Shown here: piece after piece, positions 1 to 5,454 of the stretch | Layout: the number at the start of each line of letters is the position of its first letter | Numbering within the stretch: position 1 is the first letter of the stretch | Assembly (NCBI GenBank): GCA_004524425.1 | Contig: SDNN01000193.1 | Span: 1 to 5,454 of the forward strand | Origin: Promethearchaeota archaeon | GTDB lineage: Archaea; Asgardarchaeota; Lokiarchaeia; Sigynarchaeales; SOKP01 | Direction: 5' to 3' | DNA length: 5,454 nucleotides | Made by a program: the position numbers and the translations under genes | The notes under the pieces: model-generated | What the model was told of the DNA's origin: nothing | Database searches by the model: none | The model's input: only the letters and a program-made list of their open reading frames with translations

Positions 1-1449
1 AAAAACTTTCCATATAAAGACGAAAATTCTGAAAGATCTTTTAACACGCTCGGTTATTTTCAGTTTGATGTTGAATATTTCAAGGATAATCCTGAAATGA
101 AAAAAAAACTTAATCCCTTGTTAATTCAACAAGTACCATATATTGTTTTGAATATATTGAAAGATTATAGCGAAACTCCGGAAAATAATGGAATTTTTCT
201 AGATACTGAAAGCCCAATATACGTCTTTGCAACATCTAATAAAACAACTCCAGTTGAGATCAAATGGACACAAGAAAACGTTAAAAAATATAAGAAATTG
301 ATTGCATATTGGACGGTGATTTATTCGGGTCAATGGCCTGATTATTCTGAATCCTTATTTGACAAGCGCATCGAAAATAATCTCTCCAATCGTTTATCCG
401 AACTTCATTTCATTTATAGAAATTCGGGATTTATCTACATGGCTGAAGATAATTATGAAAGATTTTTTGAAAGTTACATGAAAAAATACGTCTTAGAACC
501 CACACCAAGAATGAGGGCAGTATTATTCGTTTTAAGATCCATCAATGAATCTCTCGACTTGCTATTTTTAAAAACATATTCAGGTACTTTTATCGATTTA
601 CAAACAGTTGAAGACAAGATAAAGAATCTTAGATTTCTTAGGGGTCTAGTTCAAACTCAGTTAAGTATAATCTATAATGAACTAGATTATAACAGAAGAC
701 AACATTATAGCACGGTTCTACGCCACTTAATTGAGCAATTCGATTTAAATAATATTTTACAGCGAGTAAATGATAAATTTGATCTCATTTACGACACCAT
801 GCAAGAACTATATCTCAAAAAGAGTGAGGAAAATCAAGCTCGGACAGAAAAAGGGTTGAATTTATTAAATTTATTGTTTGGAGCGGGAGTTTTAGCAGAT
901 TTAGCAGGCGTAACCATGATCGCATTTAGTTTGCAAGAATCGGATACCCCAGCCGTTTTAATGCACATATCTATTTTTTCGATAATAGCAGGAATATTGT
1001 TGCTAACTATTGCTTACTATATCTTCTCGAAAATTAAAATGACTAAAGAAGAAGTGGGCAAAACGGTAGATGCTGTAATCGAAGATGGGAAAGGCAATGT
1101 TGTTTTGATCAGGCGTAAATATCCACCTTTCAAAGGTTTCTACGCCCTTCCAGGAGGTTTTATTGAAAAAGGAGAAAGCCCTAAAAAAGCAGTTTTAAGG
1201 GAAGCTAAAGAAGAAACAAATCTAGACCTTGCTATAATTAAAAAAATAGGTGTTTTTGATAAAATAGGTAGGGATCCCCGTGGGAGAGTCATTTCTACAG
1301 CATTTAAATGCAGAATCATCGGAGACGCATCTAAGATGAAAGCTGCCGATGATTCTGAATATGTTGAGTTAGTCCCAATAAATAAATTAAAAAATATTGA
1401 TTTAGCTTTTGATCATAGAGATATCTTAAAACAAGCAGGAGTTTTCTAA
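1..1449 (+). CDS. Membrane protein with C-terminal Nudix hydrolase domain (5' end outside window)
   Basis: The frame is open from base 1 and the residues before the Met codon at 97 look coding (e.g. GYFQFDVEYFKDNPE), so the gene probably starts upstream; Met97 is only a fallback start. Residues are numbered from the codon at base 1. About 33-285 are mostly helical, of unknown family, with a charged, possibly coiled-coil stretch near 250-285. Two membrane helices follow, about 289-311 and 317-343. A Nudix domain fills 355-482. Its box is clear: LPGG, then G386, E392 and R400-E401-A-K-E404-E405, with Asn407 where Gly is usual. RDPRGRVIS at 424-432 resembles archaeal ADP-ribose pyrophosphatases, which split ADP-ribose into AMP and ribose 5-phosphate using Mg2+ bound by the box glutamates. 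The substrate is inferred. Long helix, two C-terminal membrane helices and a cytoplasmic tail recall CorA, but I see no GMN motif. The Nudix call is firm; the N-terminal region is unrecognised. Confidence 0.88.
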   Translation, partial: KNFPYKDENSERSFNTLGYFQFDVEYFKDNPEMKKKLNPLLIQQVPYIVLNILKDYSETPENNGIFLDTESPIYVFATSNKTTPVEIKWTQENVKKYKKLIAYWTVIYSGQWPDYSESLFDKRIENNLSNRLSELHFIYRNSGFIYMAEDNYERFFESYMKKYVLEPTPRMRAVLFVLRSINESLDLLFLKTYSGTFIDLQTVEDKIKNLRFLRGLVQTQLSIIYNELDYNRRQHYSTVLRHLIEQFDLNNILQRVNDKFDLIYDTMQELYLKKSEENQARTEKGLNLLNLLFGAGVLADLAGVTMIAFSLQESDTPAVLMHISIFSIIAGILLLTIAYYIFSKIKMTKEEVGKTVDAVIEDGKGNVVLIRRKYPPFKGFYALPGGFIEKGESPKKAVLREAKEETNLDLAIIKKIGVFDKIGRDPRGRVISTAFKCRIIGDASKMKAADDSEYVELVPINKLKNIDLAFDHRDILKQAGVF

Positions 1450-1457
1450 ATATTAAA

Positions 1458-1484
1458 TTTATTTTCTTTTCTTTATTATTTTTT
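1458..1484 (+). terminator. T-rich tract after the Nudix gene
   Basis: Starting nine bases after the TAA stop, the + strand is almost all T (several runs of three to six T with few interruptions). Archaeal RNA polymerase commonly terminates at such U-tracts without a strong hairpin. This would separate the membrane-Nudix gene from the downstream paralogue pair. In AT-rich DNA the signal is suggestive only. Confidence 0.45.
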
Positions 1485-1504
1485 ATAGCGTGTTAGACAG
1501 CAAC

Positions 1505-1528
1505 AGATTGAAGTGTAATTCAATTTTT
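1505..1528 (+). terminator. Small hairpin followed by T-run
   Basis: ATTGAA (1507-1512) and TTCAAT (1519-1524) are inverted repeats around a 6-base loop. The stem extends by one G-U and one A-U pair, and a run of T follows at once. It looks like a weak intrinsic terminator and may back up the T-rich tract just upstream. The stem is short and AT-rich, so chance is possible. Confidence 0.25.
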
Positions 1529-1591
1529 AAACTAAAATATAAAATTTTATAAAATCAAAAAATATCTTATAACTTAAATTTAATATTGGTG

Positions 1592-1631
1592 TGATCAAGA
1601 TAATTTAATATTAGAAATTTTATCTTGATTA
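1592..1631. repeat. Imperfect 12-bp inverted repeat upstream of the first paralogue
   Basis: TGATCAAGATAA (1592-1603) is mirrored by TTATCTTGATTA (1620-1631), with ten perfect inner pairs, one G-U type mismatch and a 16-base loop. It ends about 62 bases before the ATG at 1694 and about 30 bases before the TATA-like element. That position suits an operator upstream of a promoter, or a transcript hairpin of the preceding gene. No T-run follows the second arm, so a terminator is less likely. Confidence 0.35.
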
Positions 1632-1660
1632 ATTAAATTATTACAACCAAATAAAGCACG

Positions 1661-1668
1661 TTAAATTT
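1661..1668 (+). promoter_or_regulatory. Possible TATA-like element for the first paralogue
   Basis: TTAAATTT is centred about 29 bases before the ATG at 1694. That would place transcription start at or next to the start codon, giving a leaderless mRNA. It fits the lack of any Shine-Dalgarno-like purine run before this ATG. AT-rich background makes the call tentative. Confidence 0.3.
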
Positions 1669-1693
1669 TCAAAAATAGATTAAGTTCAATAAC

Positions 1694-3013
1694 ATGAGCT
1701 CAGAAAATGATTCCAATTTGGATCAAGTTTATAATTTAATTGTCAACAATTTAAAGGACAAGGTTGGAATAGTTGATTTAAATTGTATCATAATTAAAAG
1801 TCTTATAGAAGATATAAAAAGTTTTATCAAAGAAGAGGCAATACAAATTGTTGAAACACCAGAAATGAATAAACTCGATTATTTTAAATACATATGTCGT
1901 TATTTTTATAATCAATATAATAGCGATAAGCAAATAAGAGCACTTTACTCAGATGAGATATCATATATTGGCGACAAGATGATAAGATCTAAACATTTTA
2001 ATAATGTCTTAAAAATAAATGATTTCATCTCAAAATCTGAATTAATTGATGTGTTTTCTGACTTCTGTGCTGATCTTGGAATTTCCGTTTTCAATACTTC
2101 AGAAATAAAAGAATATTCATTAGACTTATATTTTACAAAAAGAAAACCTATTTTAAGGACTGAAGCTGTTTTTGTGAGAACTGGAGAGGAAATGACCGAG
2201 GAAAACTATAAAGATACCCTCAAGCTCATCTCAAATGCATCAAAAGTAGCGACCTGGATCGTTTTTTGTACAACTCCTCTTGGAGCCACCAATGTTGGTT
2301 TATATAGATTAATAGGAGATATGGACAGGCTAAATACATGGCTTTATATTGTTGACCCACATCTTAAAAGAATTTTAGGTATCGTTAAAGGAAGTAAATC
2401 TAAAGATTATGAACAAGAAATACGGGATGATTACATTAAAAAATTGCCCAGAGAACCCATTAGGGCTCCGTCGCAGGTCGTAAAGTTTTCTAAATATAAT
2501 CTAGAGAACGCAGAATCTTATAAAACTTCGAGGTTCATTTCATTTCAAATTCTCAATGAAAAAGAACATGAAAAAATAGTTAAAATGCCACGTGAAGAAC
2601 CTAAATATGACGATATTTTTAAGAGTTTGTTAATAACTGACAAGGAAGCAGGGTTACCAATGGCTACCTTTTCAAGTGAGATGGATACAAAGGAACAAAT
2701 GTTAGTAACTGGATTTTTATCTGCAATGGATGATTTCATTAAATCAATCTCAAAATCTGGAGAAATTACCTTGATGAAAGAAATAGATTACAAGGGATTA
2801 TTCATACAAGCAGTTTATGGAAAAATGGTCAAAATGGTATTGTTTTTATCAGAACCAGCAGATCAAATTTTGAGGGATAGATTAGTATATTTCTTAAAAT
2901 ATTTCGAAAACATGTTTGAATCTCAAATAACTGAATTTAAATCGACAGGGAAAACATCTGTTATTGATGAAGAGGAGATCTTCCCGATAGTGAATAAGAT
3001 CTTAGATATATAA
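1694..3013 (+). CDS. Uncharacterised protein with C-terminal longin-like domain, paralogue A
   Basis: 439 residues. ATG 1694 is chosen because an in-frame stop lies 18 bases upstream and no other start intervenes; no ribosome site is visible. Residues 1-110 form a divergent, mostly helical region with a hydrophobic segment (VGIVDLNCIIIK, 24-35). Residues 115-235 look like an alternating alpha/beta core: LDLYF (143-147), RTEAVFVRTG (155-164), a helix, WIVFCTTP (188-195), a helix with DMDRLN, and WLYIVDP (216-222). The order resembles PD-(D/E)XK nuclease-like folds, but the catalytic Lys position after E157 is Val, so activity is doubtful. LPREPIRAPSQVV (251-263) joins this core to a longin/roadblock-like domain (about 305-439) with GFLSAMDDF and a final helix. 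Such domains usually mediate small-GTPase or complex assembly; that role is inferred. No signal peptide or membrane helix is evident, so it is probably cytosolic. The next gene is its paralogue. Confidence 0.9.
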   Translation: MSSENDSNLDQVYNLIVNNLKDKVGIVDLNCIIIKSLIEDIKSFIKEEAIQIVETPEMNKLDYFKYICRYFYNQYNSDKQIRALYSDEISYIGDKMIRSKHFNNVLKINDFISKSELIDVFSDFCADLGISVFNTSEIKEYSLDLYFTKRKPILRTEAVFVRTGEEMTEENYKDTLKLISNASKVATWIVFCTTPLGATNVGLYRLIGDMDRLNTWLYIVDPHLKRILGIVKGSKSKDYEQEIRDDYIKKLPREPIRAPSQVVKFSKYNLENAESYKTSRFISFQILNEKEHEKIVKMPREEPKYDDIFKSLLITDKEAGLPMATFSSEMDTKEQMLVTGFLSAMDDFIKSISKSGEITLMKEIDYKGLFIQAVYGKMVKMVLFLSEPADQILRDRLVYFLKYFENMFESQITEFKSTGKTSVIDEEEIFPIVNKILDI

Positions 3014-3041
3014 TAGCTAATTTTTTAAATCAAGATTATAA

Positions 3042-3051
3042 TTATAAAAAA
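3042..3051 (+). promoter_or_regulatory. Possible TATA-like element for the second paralogue
   Basis: TTATAAAAAA lies in the 121-bp gap between the paralogues. It is close to the archaeal TATA consensus and would start transcription near base 3070-3075, leaving a leader of about 60 bases with the ribosome site at 3117-3124. The second paralogue may therefore have its own promoter, though readthrough from the first gene remains possible. Confidence 0.3.
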
Positions 3052-3116
3052 CAAAAGGATTATTTTTTAATTGCTTCGAGAATTCTTTTTGAAAAATACC
3101 ATTTTTTACCATCAAA

Positions 3117-3124
3117 AAGAGGAG
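3117..3124 (+). promoter_or_regulatory. Ribosome binding site of the second paralogue
   Basis: AAGAGGAG, a Shine-Dalgarno-like purine run, ends ten bases before the ATG at 3135. It supports that start. Only this gene in the window has a clear site, which suggests its message carries a leader, unlike paralogue A and hisF. Confidence 0.5.
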
Positions 3125-3134
3125 TCCAAATTTA

Positions 3135-4430
3135 ATGAGCAGTTTAGAAGTGGATATAGATAGGATTATAAAACAAGCAAAAGGTAAAATTGGAATCTTT
3201 TGTATCAATTGTCTGATCATGAAGAGTAACTTTACCGAACTAAACAACTTCATTAATATAAATAAGATCGAAATTCCTAGAGGAATAAGGACTAAAACCG
3301 GTTATTTGACAAATTTAGCCATTCATTATTATAAGGTCTATAAAGAAGTTAAGAGAATCCAAAATAAATATTCAAGTTCAATCGAGCTAATGGGAGAGAT
3401 GTTATTAAAAGATCAGTCCATTAAAAACCATCTTATTAACTTTGATTATATTAGCAAGCAAGAATTAATCGACATCTTTGCTGATTATTGTGCTGATTTC
3501 CAAATTAACGTTTATGATGCTTCAGGTGTTTCAGAATATCAATTAGATTTATATTTAACTAAAAAGACACCTCTTTTAAGAACTGAAGCTGTTTTTGTAA
3601 GAACAGGTTCTGAGTTAGAAGAGGAAAGCAATTATGATGAGACGTTGAATCTGATGATACATGCCTCTGAAATCGCCATGTGGACATTATTTGTATCAAC
3701 CCCTGCAGGAATTTATAAGATTGGTCTGGAAAAATTCATCAATGACATGGAAAAATTAAATGCTTGGTCCTATGTAGTTGATCCACTTCACATGAAAATA
3801 TATGGAATCACCAAAGGTAAAAAATCCAAAAATCACGAACAAAAATCAAGTGAAGCTTATATCCAGAAATTACCTCGAGAACCGATAAGGGCCCCTTCGC
3901 AAGTCGTTGAAATATCTAAATATGAATTTAAAGAAAATGAATCATATAAGCCCAAGAATTTCCAAATGTTTGAACTCATCACCGAGGAGGAATATCTCGA
4001 ATTATCACAAAAAAATCGAGAGAGAAAAAAGTATGACCAAATCTTTAGAAGTCTTCTTATTATTGAAAAAGATACAGGAATTTCGATATTTGCCCATTCA
4101 AATGAAAATCAACCATTAGATGATGTCTTGGTTAGTGGCTTTTTAACAGCGATGGATCAATTCGTTCAAGAAATCGGAGGATCTTCATCATTAGAAGAAA
4201 TCGACTATAAAGGTTTCTTCGTTCAAGCCGCCTATGGAAAAGAAGTTAAGATAGCTTTATTTCTTTCAGAATCGTCAGATCAAATATTAAGAGAACGTCT
4301 TGCTTTTTTTGTGAAAAAATTTGAAGAACGCTATGCCGAGCAAATTGCGTTCTTTAAAAAAACTGGAAATGTGGCTCGTTTTAACAGGTTAGAGATTGCA
4401 ACATTAGTAAAAGAAATACTGGAAATTTAA
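3135..4430 (+). CDS. Uncharacterised protein with C-terminal longin-like domain, paralogue B
   Basis: 431 residues. The ATG follows a Shine-Dalgarno-like site, and no alternative start lies between it and the in-frame stop 45 bases upstream. It is a full-length paralogue of the preceding gene: by hand count about 55% identical over the core (residues 109-258), nearly half over the C-terminal domain, and much less over 1-105. Shared landmarks are GKIGIFCINCLIMKS (17-31), LDLYL (137-141), RTEAVFVRTG (149-158), STPAG (188-192), WSYVVDP (211-217), LPREPIRAPSQVV (246-258), and a longin/roadblock-like domain (about 300-431) with GFLTAMDQF and IDYKGFFVQAAYGK. As in paralogue A, the nuclease-like core has E151 but Val two residues later, so it is probably not a classical active PD-(D/E)XK enzyme. 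A partner or scaffold role, perhaps dimerising with paralogue A, is inferred. No signal peptide or membrane segment is seen. Confidence 0.9.
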   Translation: MSSLEVDIDRIIKQAKGKIGIFCINCLIMKSNFTELNNFININKIEIPRGIRTKTGYLTNLAIHYYKVYKEVKRIQNKYSSSIELMGEMLLKDQSIKNHLINFDYISKQELIDIFADYCADFQINVYDASGVSEYQLDLYLTKKTPLLRTEAVFVRTGSELEEESNYDETLNLMIHASEIAMWTLFVSTPAGIYKIGLEKFINDMEKLNAWSYVVDPLHMKIYGITKGKKSKNHEQKSSEAYIQKLPREPIRAPSQVVEISKYEFKENESYKPKNFQMFELITEEEYLELSQKNRERKKYDQIFRSLLIIEKDTGISIFAHSNENQPLDDVLVSGFLTAMDQFVQEIGGSSSLEEIDYKGFFVQAAYGKEVKIALFLSESSDQILRERLAFFVKKFEERYAEQIAFFKKTGNVARFNRLEIATLVKEILEI

Positions 4431-4566
4431 ATGTGGGCATTCTCCTTATTTTACATGTTCAACATCTCTTATTATGAATTCGAATCAAGTTATCATAATT
4501 CCAAGAAACCAGTTTGAATGAAAAATTGTAGCTGACCAAAAAAAGATAATATTGGATCAAAATCTA

Positions 4567-4575
4567 TTATATTTT
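4567..4575 (+). promoter_or_regulatory. TATA-like element for hisF
   Basis: TTATATTTT is centred about 25 bases before the ATG at 4596, the normal archaeal TATA-to-start distance if transcription begins at the start codon. A poly-A run separates it from the ATG. It implies a leaderless hisF message starting independently of the paralogue pair 165 bp upstream. The rest of that spacer holds only a weak 7-bp inverted repeat (ATTATGA at 4471, TCATAAT at 4493). Confidence 0.45.
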
Positions 4576-4595
4576 AATAATTAAAAAAAAAGAAG

Positions 4596-5445
4596 ATGAT
4601 GACAGACTACAAGAAAATTGTTCCCTGTCTTGATGTTAACATTTTTATGAAGAAATAAGAATGGCATAAAAAATGGCAGGGTCGTTAAAGGGATAAAATT
4701 TGTCAATCTTAGAGATGCAGGAGATCCAGTTGAGTTTGGGAAATATTACGAGGAGGAAGGCGCCGATGAGCTTGTTTTTCTGGATATTACTGCCACCGTG
4801 GAGAAAAGAAAGACTGTTGTAAATTTAGTTAAAAATGTCGCTGATGGTATTTCTATTCCCTTTACAGTTGGCGGTGGAATTGCATCGATGGACGATGTGC
4901 AAGCAATACTAGGGGCAGGAGCAGATAAGGTTTCTTTAAATAGTGCTGCTGTCAAGAATCCGAATTTGTTAGGGGAGATCTCTAAGGAATTTGGCTCTGA
5001 AAGGCTTGTATGTGCTATAGATGGGAATCGAGTCTATGTAGATTCTATTGAAAATGCTCCCGATAAAAACGTGATTAAGGTTGAGGATAAATATTGTTGG
5101 TTTGACGTTCTCACGCATGGTGGAACCAAATCTACAGGGATGGATGCAATCAAGTGGGCTAAAAAAGTAAAAGACCTGGGAGTAGGTGAAATCTTACCAA
5201 CAAGTAAGACTTACGATGGAACAAAAAAGGGTTATGATTTAGAAATGACTAGAGGCATAGTAGAGGCAGCAGGATTACCTGTCACTGCTTCTGGGGGTGC
5301 TGGAACTGCTCAGCACATTTTAGATGCGTTTACGATTGGTAAGGCATCAGCTGCTTTAGCAGCGTCCATTTTTCATTTTCGAGAACTCAGTATAAAAGAA
5401 GTAAAAGAGTACTGCAAGAAGCATGGTGTGAACGTTAAAATATGA
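4596..5445 (+). pseudogene. hisF: HisF, imidazole glycerol phosphate synthase cyclase subunit, with a frameshift near the N-terminus
   Basis: HisF is the (beta/alpha)8-barrel subunit that, with ammonia from glutaminase HisH, turns PRFAR into imidazole glycerol phosphate and AICAR in histidine biosynthesis. ATG 4596 starts MMTDYKKIVPCLDVN, holding the catalytic Asp (D11 of Thermotoga HisF), but that frame stops at TAA 4656. The rest continues one frame over (open from 4651): NGRVVKG, DELVFLDIT, TVGGGI, GADKVSLNSAAVKNP, AID (second catalytic Asp), GEILPTS, YDGTKKGYD, TASGGAG, AALAASIFHFRELS and HGVNVKI, ending at TGA 5443. Skipping one A in 4650-4656 restores about 282 codons. The insertion IENAPDK...VEDKYCWF resembles the one I recall in Methanosarcina HisF. 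A GTG at 4798 could be mistaken for the start but lies well inside the barrel. No hisH is in view. Whether the break is real or a sequencing error cannot be told here. Confidence 0.9.
4656..4678 (+). repeat. Imperfect 11/12-base tandem repeat at the hisF frameshift
   Basis: TAAGAATGGCA (4656-4666) is followed directly by TAAAAAATGGCA (4667-4678). The copies differ by one base and by one extra A. They lie in the loop between CLDV and GRVVKG of HisF, next to the point where the frame is lost, so slippage between copies could explain both the added residues (NGIKNG) and the shift. Confidence 0.4.
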
Positions 5446-5454
5446 TATGATTAC

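Noticed and set aside
1539..1550. Perfect 12-bp palindrome ATAAAATTTTAT
   Set aside because: Pure A/T in an A/T-rich spacer; expected by chance and not repeated elsewhere.
2545..2739. 64-codon minus-strand open frame
   Set aside because: It lies wholly inside paralogue A opposite its conserved longin-like domain and has no recognisable domain; a shadow frame.
3017..3253. 78-codon minus-strand open frame with a hydrophobic product
   Set aside because: It covers the spacer and the start of paralogue B. Its hydrophobic look comes from A-rich + strand read in reverse, and no ribosome site is visible.
3907..4119. 70-codon plus-strand frame inside paralogue B
   Set aside because: Out of frame within a clearly conserved gene; low-complexity product.
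4798..4800. GTG as the hisF start
   Set aside because: Conserved HisF sequence (GRVVKG, DAGDPVEF, GADELVFLDIT) continues in frame upstream to about 4657, and the first strand with the catalytic Asp is at 4596-4640.
4746..4955. 69-codon minus-strand frame opposite hisF
   Set aside because: The opposite strand encodes highly conserved HisF residues; Ala/Ser/Thr-rich shadow product.
5442..5454. Start of a following gene overlapping the hisF stop (ATGA)
   Set aside because: The ATG at 5442 meets a stop after two codons. The ATG at 5447 has only two codons before the window ends, too little to support a gene.

Overview
This is an AT-rich window (roughly one third G+C by eye) with four protein genes, all on the + strand. 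It most likely comes from an archaeon, and the best guess is an Asgard (Lokiarchaeota-like) genome. Three things point there. Two adjacent proteins end in a domain resembling the longin/roadblock-type domains that are unusually common in Asgard archaea. The HisF product carries an insertion that I recall from methanosarcinal HisF. Two genes have archaeal-type TATA-like elements placed for leaderless transcripts. The lineage is inferred from sequence patterns, not proven.

Layout: (1) 1-1449, the 3' part of a gene whose start lies upstream of the window. Its product has a mostly helical N-terminal region, two membrane helices and a C-terminal Nudix hydrolase domain of the ADP-ribose pyrophosphatase type. 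(2) 1450-1693, non-coding: a T-rich termination tract, a small hairpin, a 12-bp inverted repeat and a possible promoter. (3) 1694-3013 and 3135-4430, two tandem paralogues of 439 and 431 residues. Each has a divergent N-terminal region, a strongly conserved alpha/beta core, a short near-invariant linker motif and a C-terminal longin-like domain. No function is known to me. (4) 4431-4595, a spacer ending in a good TATA-like element. (5) 4596-5445, hisF of histidine biosynthesis, whose reading frame is broken by one nucleotide close to the N-terminus.

Functional links: the two paralogues clearly belong together through an old duplication and may form a homo- or heterodimer. Spacers of 244, 121 and 165 bp, with T-rich tracts and separate promoter-like elements, argue against one tight operon joining the Nudix gene, the paralogue pair and hisF. 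The most unusual items are the membrane-Nudix fusion, the paralogue pair (possibly an inactivated nuclease-like core joined to a longin-like domain) and the frameshift in hisF. I see no tRNA, rRNA, CRISPR array, insertion sequence or complete minus-strand gene.
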